DNA of 64,000 nucleotides, from positions 8,170,501 through 8,234,500 of the forward strand of contig NZ_JAVDYC010000001.1 in assembly GCF_031458255.1 (NCBI RefSeq), read 5' to 3'. A model generated the notes under the pieces. It saw nothing but the letters and a program-made list of their open reading frames with translations, did no database searches and was not told the DNA's origin. Position 1 is the first letter of the stretch. Every line of letters begins with the position of its first letter. Positions 17,850-25,852 of the stretch are shown piece by piece. A program made the position numbers and the translations under genes. This DNA comes from Catenuloplanes niger. GTDB lineage: Bacteria > Actinomycetota > Actinomycetes > Mycobacteriales > Micromonosporaceae.

Positions 17850-18989
17850 CACGCAGTACGTGATGCCGCCGGACGACGACCCGGACGTGCCACGCTGCGA
17901 CGAGAAGTAGAGCCGGTCACCGGCCGGGGTGAACGCGGGCCCGGTCAGCTCCGACGAGCCCTGGCCGCTCACCCGCAGGAACACCGAGATCCGGTCGTCC
18001 GGCGTGATCAGGCAGATCTCCATGTTCCCGCCGTCCTCGGCCACGTAGAGGTCGCCGGACGGCGCACCGGTCACATTGTCCACCCCGGTCAGCGGCGCCG
18101 ACCCGGGCGAGACCAGGTTGTCGTCGTAGGCCAGCTCGTACGTGCCCGCGGCCGGGTTCACCTGCCACACCCGGTTGTCGCCCTTGGTGGTGAACCACAC
18201 CGTCCCGTTCGCGTAGTGGCAGCCCTCGCCGCCGTTGAACGACTTCGCGCCGCTGACCTGACGGCGGACCGGCGTCGGCGAGCCGTCCGGGTCCGGCACG
18301 GTTCGCCAGGTGAACGTGCCGGACGTGCCCGAGCCGGCGACCATGACCTGCAGCGTGCCCGCGGACAGATCACCCCACACCGTGGGTACGAACCGGTAGA
18401 ACCGCCCGTCCGTCTCGTCCTCGGTCAGGTAGACGACCCCGCGGTCCGGGTCCGCGGCCGCGGCCTCGTGCGTGAACCGCCCCATCGCGGGCCGGACCAC
18501 GGCCGTGCCACCCAGCGGGTACGTCTCCCACACCCGGCCGAGCGACACCTCCTCGCAGGACAACCAGGTGTTCCACGGCGTCCTGCCGCCCGCGCAGTTC
18601 ATGTTCGTCCCGGACAGGATCCGCGACGCGCCGGTCACCGTGCCGTTCGCGTCGAAGACGATCCGCGACGCGCCCCCGCCCGCGGACGCGCTCACCTCCG
18701 AGTTCGACACGTAGACCCAGCCGCTGCCGTTCGGGATCACCGCGCCGCCGTCCGGCGCGTCGTGCCAGACGTAGGAGGTGCCCGGCACGACCTGCCGCGA
18801 CCGGGCGACCACCCGGCTGGTGAACCCGGCCGGCAGCGCGATGCCGTTCGCGTCCGCGGCCTGCAACGGCCCGTACGGCCCGGCCGCGTTCTGCGCCGGC
18901 GCCGCATACGCCGCCGACCATGCGGTGAACGGCAGCGCCAGCCCACCCGCGCCCGCCACGGTCGCACGCAACAAAGATCGTCGATCCAT
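17829..18989 (-). CDS. PhoX-like (DUF839) alkaline phosphatase-family protein, Tat-exported
   Basis: A 386-residue exported protein of the DUF839/PhoX family. A Tat-type signal (MDRRSLLRATVAGAGGLALP, with Ala-rich cleavage near residue 29) precedes a beta-propeller. Family hallmarks are CAGGRTPWNTWLSCEE (about 137-152), the MGRFTHEAAAADPDRGVVYLTEDE segment and GGEGCHYANGTVWFTTKGDNRVWQ. PhoX enzymes are Ca/Fe-dependent phosphatases. This one is shorter than classic PhoX (about 600 residues), so activity is uncertain. The ATG is 7 bases from TAGGGT, suggesting a leaderless message. It is convergent with the lectin gene. Confidence 0.85.
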   Translation of the reverse strand: MDRRSLLRATVAGAGGLALPFTAWSAAYAAPAQNAAGPYGPLQAADANGIALPAGFTSRVVARSRQVVPGTSYVWHDAPDGGAVIPNGSGWVYVSNSEVSASAGGGASRIVFDANGTVTGASRILSGTNMNCAGGRTPWNTWLSCEEVSLGRVWETYPLGGTAVVRPAMGRFTHEAAAADPDRGVVYLTEDETDGRFYRFVPTVWGDLSAGTLQVMVAGSGTSGTFTWRTVPDPDGSPTPVRRQVSGAKSFNGGEGCHYANGTVWFTTKGDNRVWQVNPAAGTYELAYDDNLVSPGSAPLTGVDNVTGAPSGDLYVAEDGGNMEICLITPDDRISVFLRVSGQGSSELTGPAFTPAGDRLYFSSQRGTSGSSSGGITYCVTGPFRR

Positions 18990-18996
18990 GCCGAGG

Positions 18997-19002
18997 ACCC
19001 TA
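18997..19002 (-). promoter_or_regulatory. Probable -10 box of a leaderless transcript (PhoX-like gene)
   Basis: TAGGGT on the minus strand ends 7 bases before the ATG at 18989 and fits TANNNT. No strong -35 box is seen. Confidence 0.35.
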
Positions 19003-19168
19003 GCGTTCCGTGGTTATCCGAAAGCAGAGCGTGGCGTTAACGGCATCCGGCGCCCCCGCGAACGCCCAACCCCACTCACCACACCCCCACCGCTCACCCG
19101 CCACGTGCCGCCATCTCCGCCGCGTTCCCGCCACGTCTCACCCGGCACCGCCACGTCTCACCCGGCAC

Positions 19169-19248
19169 CGCTGCGTCCGCCGTGTCCCCGCCACGTCTTG
19201 CCCGGCGCCGCTGCGTCCGCCGTGTTCCCGCCACGTCTTGCCCGGCGC
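19169..19248. repeat. Tandem duplication of a 40-bp unit
   Basis: Two adjacent 40-base copies (19169-19208 and 19209-19248) differ at one base. Each contains CTGCGTCCGCCGTGT followed by CCACGTCTTGCCCGG. Shorter related CCACGTCTCACCCGGCA units lie directly upstream. Confidence 0.8.
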
Positions 19249-19525
19249 CGTGCCTGCCGCCGGGTGCGCGCCGGACCCGGCGGCATGCTCGACGCCGGGT
19301 TCCTGCCTGGCCTGCCGCCCGGGTCTGCCGGGTCTGCCGGGTCTGCCGCCGCGTGTGGGCCGGACTTGCCGCCGGGCCCGTGCCGGGGCCTGTGCCGGAC
19401 CTCTGTCGAGCGGGTTGTGGCGCTTCGGCATGTGGTGCGCGCGCCTGCGAGGGGCGCGTCCGCGCCCACGATGCTCCTCCAGCGCTTCGCCGCGCGAAGG
19501 ATCTCGGTCCCCCGAAGGTGGGTGT

Positions 19526-19608
19526 CCTGAGTGATCAATCAGGTGGGCGAAAAAGAGGTCATTAGACGAAGTGGATCGTCTTTTTGCTCACCTGATTGAT
19601 CACTCAGG
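19526..19608. repeat. 83-bp long-armed inverted repeat
   Basis: Arms 19526-19545 and 19589-19608 are perfect 20-bp reverse complements (beginning CCTGAGTGATC). With one mismatch and one extra base they continue inwards through AAAAAGA (19550-19556) and TCTTTTT (19579-19585), giving arms near 31 bp around a 22-base centre. It is AT-rich compared with its surroundings. It could be a miniature inverted-repeat element or a strong hairpin. Confidence 0.85.
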
Positions 19609-19684
19609 GCGGTCGGGCGGACCTCTGCGGGCTTGGAGCCTCCCGCTGGGAGCGAGATAGTGCGATATTTCGGGCGTGGAGAGC

Positions 19685-19810
19685 TCCGAGTGCCGCTGCG
19701 GTTCCGAGTGCGGCTGCGATTCCGAGTGCGGTAGCGGCTCCGAGTGCGGTAGCGGCTCCGAGTGCGGCTGCGGTTCCAAGTGCGGTAGCGGTTTCGAGTG
19801 CGGCAGCGGT
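19685..19810. repeat. 18-bp tandem array, seven units
   Basis: Seven consecutive 18-base units of the form TCCGAGTGCGGTAGCGGC, with scattered single-base changes. In one forward frame each unit encodes SECG(C/S)(G/D). Confidence 0.85.
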
Positions 19811-19976
19811 GATGAGCCGGTGGGCGGGGCAGCAGGGGCGCGAACACGGGCTGGGCATGACCTGTGCGGGCGATGCCGCGGTTTGTCCCTTGCGGGAGGG
19901 CGGCTGCAAGCAGAGCGGGGGCAGCTGGCGGGGTTCGGCGGCTTGCCGCCGGGTTTGGTGACCACCCACCCGGCGT

Positions 19977-20051
19977 GCAGGGAGGAGCGCCAGCGACGAC
20001 CGGTGCCCGCGGGAGCATGCGGGCAGCACCACGCCGGAAGCGGGAAGATCC
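19977..20051 (+). repeat. 75-bp dispersed repeat, copy 1
   Basis: Matches the reverse complement of 49071-49145 over its whole 75-base length. The first 46 bases are identical except one, then there is a divergent stretch of about 10, then the last 19 (GCCGGAAGCGGGAAGATCC) are identical. It begins GCAGGGAGGAGCGCC. It lies in non-coding DNA. Confidence 0.85.
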
Positions 20052-20222
20052 GCTTTTGACTGGATCCGAGGTCCCGGCCGGGCCAGGTGTTGTGGTCGGC
20101 CGGGTCGGTGGCCGGCTTATCCCCGAGCCGGCGGACTTCGCTGCCCGGCTGCCTCCGCGGCCGGACCGAGCCGGGTCGGATGCGGTCGGGATGTGCCGGG
20201 TTCGAGGATGCGGCCGGCGTGC

Positions 20223-22592
20223 CTATGCCGGTCCGTGCGGTGCGGCCGGGCCGCGGCTGGCTCCGCCCGGCACGTCGAGCGTTCCGAGCAGGCGGCCGAG
20301 GCCGCGTGTCGAATCGGTGGCCGGCCGGTGGGCCCGTGGTGTCGTGGGCGGGTGCGGTCGCGGTGGTGGTTCGAGCGGGTGGCCGAGACCGTGTGGCGAG
20401 GCGGCGGCCGGTGGGTCGGCCGGCGGGGCCGTGAATGGGTCCGGTGCGGCGAAGGCGATGCCGGTCGCGTCGATCGCCGCCAGGTCGGCGCGGGTCAGAC
20501 CCCGCCCGGTGAAGCGTTCCACCGCGAGCAGGCCCTTCTCCGCGCGCTCGCCGAACGCCGCCAGGTCCAGTCCGGCCAGCGCGTCCGCGACCGGGCCGGC
20601 CGGGATGTCCGGGTGCGGGTCCGGTGCCGGTTCGACGCTGGCCAGGACCCAGCCGTGCTCGGCGAACGACAGCCGGGTGCGCGCGTTGTCGTTCCAGAAC
20701 ATGCTGGCGGCCCGGCCGCGCGCGGACAGCGCGGCCAGCACCCCGGCGTGCGACCCACGACGGTGGTGCTCCTCCACGATCAGCACCGCATCCGGCGTCG
20801 CCAGCACGGTCAGCGCGTCCGCGCCGAACGCCCGGTCCGGGAACGGCAGCGGTGCGTCCGGGTCCGCCCCGAACGCGCGCAGCGCCTCGTCGGCCGTCAC
20901 CCCGGTCGCGATCGTGACCGTGGCCGCGAGCTGCAGCCGGGAGTGGCGGATCCAGCGGTACGCCCGGTGCGGCGGCACGGGCGCGGCCGGCTCGCCGCGC
21001 AGCCGGTGGCCGAGCCGGTCCGTGCCGCGCAGCAGGAGCGGTGGCGCGGGCGGTGCGGCCCACACGGTCAGCCGGTACGACTCCGGCCCACCGTCCTCGA
21101 CGTCCCGGCCACGCGCGTGCACCCGCAGCCGGTAGTCGCCGGGCCAGGGCGGCGTCACGCCGCGGTGCGATCCGCGGCCGGCACCGATCAGCGTCGCCTG
21201 CCCCGTCCGGGCCCGCCAGCTGACCTCCGCCACCTCGTCCCATCCCTCGTCGACGGTCTCCGGCGCCTCCGCCAGCACGTCCAGCTCCACCCGCACATGT
21301 CCGCCGTCCCCGCCGGTCCGGATCACCGCCCCACCATCGACCGCGACGACCAACCCGGTATCCCCGAACCCATTTCCCGCGCTTGGTTCGCGGTGCCCGC
21401 CTGACTGGCGGTGCCCACTTGGTTCGCGGTTCCCGCCTGGTACCCGGTTCCCGCCGGGCTCGGGGTTTCCGCTTAGCTCGCGGTTCGCGCCAGGTTCGCC
21501 GTTCGCGCCAGGCTCGCCGTTCGTGCTGGGCTCGTGGCTTCCGCTGGGCTCGGGGTTTCCGGCCGGGCGGGCGGCTGGCGGCGGTTGGTCGTCCTCGGGC
21601 GCCGACGGCCGGGTGGACTCGGGGAGGTGGTCGGCCTCCGTGAGGGCGAACAGGTGGCCGGCCGGTAGCACGCTGCCCGTGCTGTGCTGGGGATATTGGT
21701 ACTCGGCGCGGATCTTCGCCAGCCGAGCTGCGGCGTAGGCGGGTGGCATCGGGGTCTCCCGCAGCAGGATCGCGGCTACGCCGAGGCCGAGCCCGACCGC
21801 CGCGTCCGCGTGCCGGATGCCCGGCCAGGGGGCCGTGTTCCGCAGGGCCGCGTGTGCCACCGCGACCGCGAGTCCGACATGTCCGGCGCCGTGCCGGGCC
21901 GCGATCGCCTCCTCGTCCGCACCGGGCGGGGCGGACGGCAACCGCACCGCCGGGTGCCCGGCCAGCCGCCGGGTCAGGTCGAGTACCGGGTCGCCGAGCG
22001 TGCGGACCAGCGTGGCCGCGGCGGACAGTGCCGCACTGGCCATCCCGTCAGTGACCATCCAGTATCCGCCGGCGGTCGGCCCGGTCGGCCCGGTCGGCAC
22101 TTGCGGCACGTGCGCGCCGAGAAGCGCAGGGCCGGCGACGTCGCCCAGCTCGGTCAGCGTTAGCTCGAGCGCGCCGAGCACCCGCTCGGTCAGCGGCGCG
22201 CCGAGAGCCCGAAGCGCGGCCAGTACCGGGTGGTCGCTCGGCGACGGTGCCCGGCCACCAAGCGATAATGGCCGGCCGTCAAGCGATAGCGGCCGGCCGT
22301 CAAGCGACGGCACCGGCCTGTCAAGCGACGACACCCGGCTGTCAAGCGACGACACCCGGCTGTCAAGCGACGACACCGGGCCGTCAAGCGACGGTGCCCG
22401 GCCGTCAAGTGTTGGTGCCCGGCCGGCCGGGATTGCGTTGGCGGACGGGAACTCCGGGGCCCGGTCGTTCGCGACGCCGAGTCGGCCCAGGCGTGCCGCG
22501 GGGCCGTCGGCCAGCCGCCCGGCCAACAGTCGTGTGCCGTGGCCGACGGCCGCGGCGATCCGGTCCAGGTTCGCGTCTGACATCTCGGTCAT
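20223..22592 (-). CDS. Large DUF6461-containing protein with in-frame repeat inserts
   Basis: A 789-residue cytoplasmic protein. Residues 61-116 hold eight 7-residue repeats of the form SLDGRPL/SLDSRVS. Residues about 125-320 are an alanine-rich helical domain (ALRALGAPLTERVLGALELTLTELG and others). Ten hexapeptide repeats (GEPGAN, GGNREPS type) follow near 345-405. A beta-rich domain comes next, then a C-terminal DUF6461-like domain (about 545-690: RLQLAATVTIATGVTADEALRAFGADPDA, FAEHGWVLASVEP, LAAFGERAEKGLLAVERFTG). The final 90 residues are Pro/Arg-rich. DUF6461 function is not established. GGGAGG precedes the ATG. Both repeat blocks look like slippage-prone linkers. Confidence 0.7.
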   Translation of the reverse strand: MTEMSDANLDRIAAAVGHGTRLLAGRLADGPAARLGRLGVANDRAPEFPSANAIPAGRAPTLDGRAPSLDGPVSSLDSRVSSLDSRVSSLDRPVPSLDGRPLSLDGRPLSLGGRAPSPSDHPVLAALRALGAPLTERVLGALELTLTELGDVAGPALLGAHVPQVPTGPTGPTAGGYWMVTDGMASAALSAAATLVRTLGDPVLDLTRRLAGHPAVRLPSAPPGADEEAIAARHGAGHVGLAVAVAHAALRNTAPWPGIRHADAAVGLGLGVAAILLRETPMPPAYAAARLAKIRAEYQYPQHSTGSVLPAGHLFALTEADHLPESTRPSAPEDDQPPPAARPAGNPEPSGSHEPSTNGEPGANGEPGANRELSGNPEPGGNRVPGGNREPSGHRQSGGHREPSAGNGFGDTGLVVAVDGGAVIRTGGDGGHVRVELDVLAEAPETVDEGWDEVAEVSWRARTGQATLIGAGRGSHRGVTPPWPGDYRLRVHARGRDVEDGGPESYRLTVWAAPPAPPLLLRGTDRLGHRLRGEPAAPVPPHRAYRWIRHSRLQLAATVTIATGVTADEALRAFGADPDAPLPFPDRAFGADALTVLATPDAVLIVEEHHRRGSHAGVLAALSARGRAASMFWNDNARTRLSFAEHGWVLASVEPAPDPHPDIPAGPVADALAGLDLAAFGERAEKGLLAVERFTGRGLTRADLAAIDATGIAFAAPDPFTAPPADPPAAASPHGLGHPLEPPPRPHPPTTPRAHRPATDSTRGLGRLLGTLDVPGGASRGPAAPHGPA
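21381..21560. repeat. In-frame 18-bp repeats (hexapeptide linker)
   Basis: About ten degenerate 18-base units coding for hexapeptides such as GEPGAN and GNREPS lie inside the DUF6461 gene. Because units are multiples of three, copy-number change would keep the frame. Confidence 0.75.
22245..22412. repeat. In-frame 21-bp repeats (heptapeptide linker)
   Basis: Eight 21-base units coding for heptapeptides such as SLDSRVS and SLDGRPL lie near the N-terminus of the DUF6461 gene. Neighbouring units are close to identical at DNA level, suggesting recent duplication. Confidence 0.8.
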
Positions 22593-23148
22593 TGCCCGCC
22601 TCCCTCACCCCGCGGGCCACTGTAGAGGAAGGGTCCGACAGGTCATGTGACCGAACAACGATCCGGAAGGTAGGCCCGTCCGCGGCCGAACCGGTGCCCG
22701 ATGCCACTCAGCTTGTCTTGCTCGCGGCTCGTCCCTGCCCACACCCGCGACACCGGCTCACCCGCCCCCGCTGTGAGATGAGCGGTTACGGATCCCGTCC
22801 CGCGGAGGCCGCATACCACCACACCTTGACCACGCCGCATGGGCAAGGTGCGACGGTCGTCGATGCCGGCGCGCGCGGTACGGGTGGTGCAGGGGCAAGC
22901 GGGTCGTGGCGCACCCGACGGTGCGGGAGTCGCTGATCCGCGGAGCCGGTGCGGTGCTGTGTGCCGGTGCCCGGATGGTCTCCTGCCGTGGCGGCCGGAG
23001 CCGGCAACGCGCCGCACAAGCCACGCGGTCTGCGAGTGTGTCCGCCGCACGGCCACCAGCGACACGGGGATCGTCGTTCGGTGCCGTGCGTGACGGGCGG
23101 GCCGGCGCGGTGGTGAGGGAATCGGATTCCCTCACCACCGGGCACCGG
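22593..23148. other. 556-bp gap without a recognised gene
   Basis: It lies upstream of the DUF6461 gene and downstream of the penicillin-binding protein gene (both minus strand). Short open frames in several phases lack start signals and domain content. The only structured element seen is the palindrome at 23109-23139. Confidence 0.45.
23109..23139. terminator. Perfect palindrome after the penicillin-binding protein gene
   Basis: Two 15-base arms (GGTGGTGAGGGAATC and GATTCCCTCACCACC) flank a single G, 9 bases beyond the stop of the PBP gene. It is likely the terminator of that gene. Confidence 0.65.
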
Positions 23149-25680
23149 TCAGTCCGGGAAGCCCGGAATGTCGGGCAGGCCGGGAATGTCCGGGATGGAA
23201 ATGCCCTGGTCGTCATCGTCATCGTCGTTGTTGCCGCCGCCACCGTTGTTGCCGCCACCGCCGTTGGCCGGTGGGCGCGGGGGCGCGTTGCCGTTGCTGA
23301 TGCGCAGGACCACCGTGCCGCCCTCGACCGTGCTGTCGCCGGGTTCGGTGCGGGCGACGCGGCCCGCCGCGCAGGTGGAGTCGACGCGTTCGGCGGAGAC
23401 CTGGACCTGGAAGCCGCGCGCCTTCAGCCGGGTGATCGCATCCGCCTCGGAGTTGCAGGTCACGGACGGGATCGACACCAGCTTGCCGGTGATCATCTTT
23501 TCGCTGGGCGGCGTGAACTCCCTGGCTTCCTTGCCCTTCATCGCGTCGGCCAGCGTGTTGATCACGGCGGGGTTGACCGCCTCGGAGTGCGGATCACCCC
23601 AGGCGTCGCCGCCACCCTGCATGGACGTGTTGTGGTTGTCCGGGTCGCCGACGATGCCGGCGACCGTGAGCTGCACGGTGCTGACCACGAACGCGGCGGT
23701 GCGGTAGCCGTCCGTGGTGCCGGACTTGCCGATCACGGGCTTGCCGATCCGGTCGCGCGCGCCCGGGTCGGTGCTGCCCGCGCACCGCGACGTCTCGGAC
23801 CGGTCGCCGACCGGGCAGCGCGCCGCGTCCGCGACCGCGCGCGCCACGTCCTTGTCGATCGCTTGCCCGCAGCGTGGATCGCCGGCGGCCAGCTTCTGCT
23901 TGTCCTGCCAGATCTCCGCGACCGGGATCGGCTCGCAGTAGCGGCCGTCCGCGGCGATCGTCGCGTACGCGTTCGCCAGGTCCAGTGACGTGGTGTCGGA
24001 GACGCCGAGCGTGAACGCGCCCCAGGTGGACGAGCCCTTCTCCAGCCGCTGGTCCTCCTCGGTGCGGAACTTGATGCCGAGGCGCTTCGCGGCGTCGACC
24101 ACCTTGTCCGCGCCGACCCGCTCCTCCAGCGGCACGAAGTACGTGTTCACCGACCGGCCGAACCCGGACCACATGTTGAACGTGCCGGTCAGCGACGAGG
24201 AGAAGTTCGCCGGGCAGTAGACCGGGCGGCCGCGGCAGGGCCCGGTGGTGTTCGGCTCGACCGGGAAGTTGGAGACGTAGTACGACCGCGGCGAGGCGAT
24301 GTCGTACGTCAGCGGGTAGCCCTTCTCCAGCGCCGCGACCAGCGTGAACAGCTTGAACGTCGACCCGCCCTGGAACCCGCCCACGTCCGGGCTGCCGGTG
24401 ATGATCGGGTTCGTGGTGTTCGGGTACGTCCCGCGCACGCCGGCCCGTCGCTTCACCGGGTCGCTGTTCGGCTCGTTGCCCCGGTCGTCGTTCTTGTAGA
24501 CCCGGTTGACCGCGAGCGCGCGCACGTGCCCGGTGCCCGGCTGCACGGCCGCGACCGTCAGCGCGTTGCGGTTGCCGTCCGCCGCGTACCGGCCGACGTT
24601 CGCCCGGGCGGACTTCTGGATGTTCGGGTCGAGCGAGGTCACGATGCGGTAGCCGCCGCTCTTCAGCCGCCGCTCCCGGTCGTACGGCGTGGCACCGAAC
24701 GTCTCCTGGTCCATCCACCAGCGGTAGAAGTAGTCGCAGAAGAAGCCCCAGTCGTTCTTGCTGGTGTTCACGCAACCGCCCGGCGTGCGCTTGCCGTTGA
24801 CCTTGATCTCGGCCCGCTTGGCCTTCTCGCCCTCCTCGGCCGTGATGAAGCCGAGCTCGACCATGCCGGGGATGACGTAGTTGTTGCGGCGGTCGAGCGC
24901 CAGCTTCTTACCCTCCTCGGTGGTCGGGTCGTACGCGGACGGCGCCTTGACCATGCCGGCCAGCAGCGCGGCCTCCTCGATCGTGAGGTCCTTGGGCTGC
25001 TTGGAGAAGTAGACCTGACTGGCCGCCCAGACGCCGTAGGAGCCGGCGCCGAACGGTGCCATGTTCAGGTAGTTGGTGATGATGTCCTCCTTGGACATCT
25101 CCTCCTCGACCTGCATCGCGTACCGCACCTCGCGGGCCTTGCGGGCCGTGGTGTCCTCGGTGGCCGCGACCACGTCGGCCGGGTGGGTGGCCGAGTACGA
25201 GATCGCCATCCGCACGTACTGCATGGTCAGCGTGGACGCGCCCTGCTGGGCGGCCTCGCTGTTCTTGTTGTTCAGGAACGCGCGCAGGATGCCCTTGTAG
25301 TCGACGCCGTTGTGCGTGAAGAACGTGCGGTCCTCGGCGGCGACGATCGCGTCGCGGATGACCTGCGGCATCTCGCGGTACTCGATGTCCTTGCGGTTCT
25401 CGTCATAGATCATGGCGAGTTGTGTCTTGTTGTCGGACGCGTACAGATATGTGTTCTGTGGCGTCCGCTGCACCGTGATCTCGGTGGGCAGACTGTCGAA
25501 CGCCTCGATGCCGGACTTCGTCGCCAGGCCGGATATCGCTGCCACCGGGAAAGCGGCCGCGGCCACGACCACACCGGCCAGCAGGCCGCAGATGATCAGC
25601 GAGAACGCGCTGGTCAGCGGCGAGTGGTCCCGGTTGCCGGCGCGGAACAGGCCGGTCAGCCGGGTCAGGGGCGGAGCCAT
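23149..25680 (-). CDS. Class A penicillin-binding protein with PASTA domain
   Basis: A bifunctional peptidoglycan synthase of 843 residues, anchored by one helix (about 24-46). The GT51 glycosyltransferase domain has the catalytic EDRTFF (116-121) and GASTLTMQ (147-154). The transpeptidase domain has SxxK at S440 (GGSTFKLF), SVN in GRSVNTYF, and KSGTT (K652). A PASTA domain follows (about 735-800, VSIPSVTCNSEADAITRLKARGFQV). The tail is Pro/Gly/Asn-rich, then an Asp run and repeated IPDIPGLPDIPGFPD. It resembles mycobacterial PonA. AAGGAG precedes the ATG. It builds and cross-links cell wall outside the membrane. It is divergent from the anchored protein at 25853. Confidence 0.95.
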   Translation of the reverse strand: MAPPLTRLTGLFRAGNRDHSPLTSAFSLIICGLLAGVVVAAAAFPVAAISGLATKSGIEAFDSLPTEITVQRTPQNTYLYASDNKTQLAMIYDENRKDIEYREMPQVIRDAIVAAEDRTFFTHNGVDYKGILRAFLNNKNSEAAQQGASTLTMQYVRMAISYSATHPADVVAATEDTTARKAREVRYAMQVEEEMSKEDIITNYLNMAPFGAGSYGVWAASQVYFSKQPKDLTIEEAALLAGMVKAPSAYDPTTEEGKKLALDRRNNYVIPGMVELGFITAEEGEKAKRAEIKVNGKRTPGGCVNTSKNDWGFFCDYFYRWWMDQETFGATPYDRERRLKSGGYRIVTSLDPNIQKSARANVGRYAADGNRNALTVAAVQPGTGHVRALAVNRVYKNDDRGNEPNSDPVKRRAGVRGTYPNTTNPIITGSPDVGGFQGGSTFKLFTLVAALEKGYPLTYDIASPRSYYVSNFPVEPNTTGPCRGRPVYCPANFSSSLTGTFNMWSGFGRSVNTYFVPLEERVGADKVVDAAKRLGIKFRTEEDQRLEKGSSTWGAFTLGVSDTTSLDLANAYATIAADGRYCEPIPVAEIWQDKQKLAAGDPRCGQAIDKDVARAVADAARCPVGDRSETSRCAGSTDPGARDRIGKPVIGKSGTTDGYRTAAFVVSTVQLTVAGIVGDPDNHNTSMQGGGDAWGDPHSEAVNPAVINTLADAMKGKEAREFTPPSEKMITGKLVSIPSVTCNSEADAITRLKARGFQVQVSAERVDSTCAAGRVARTEPGDSTVEGGTVVLRISNGNAPPRPPANGGGGNNGGGGNNDDDDDDQGISIPDIPGLPDIPGFPD

Positions 25681-25852
25681 CGGTCTCCTTCGACGGGCGG
25701 TAGTGATCGGAATTCTCCCTCTTCGGAGGCCCTGCCGCCCACCCCGGTCGCCTGATGACGGGAAATTCCTCGATCCGTGGGTGAACCGGTGGCCCCCCTC
25801 GTTCCGTTACCCACGGCGACATGTCAGCGGAGCCGGACCGGGAGCCTCCATC

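Larger units (their letters stand above)
18990..20222. other. Repeat-dense 1.2-kb region without an assignable gene
   Basis: Between two minus-strand genes lie a duplicated 40-mer (19169-19248), a short GGGTCTGCC array near 19320, an 83-bp inverted repeat (19526-19608), an 18-bp tandem array (19685-19810) and one copy of a 75-bp dispersed repeat (19977-20051). Open frames cross it in several phases but none has domain content. One frame through the 18-bp array is discussed among the findings. Confidence 0.6.

Noticed and set aside
19685-19810. CRISPR array
   Set aside because: Units are contiguous 18-mers without unique spacers, and no cas genes are present.
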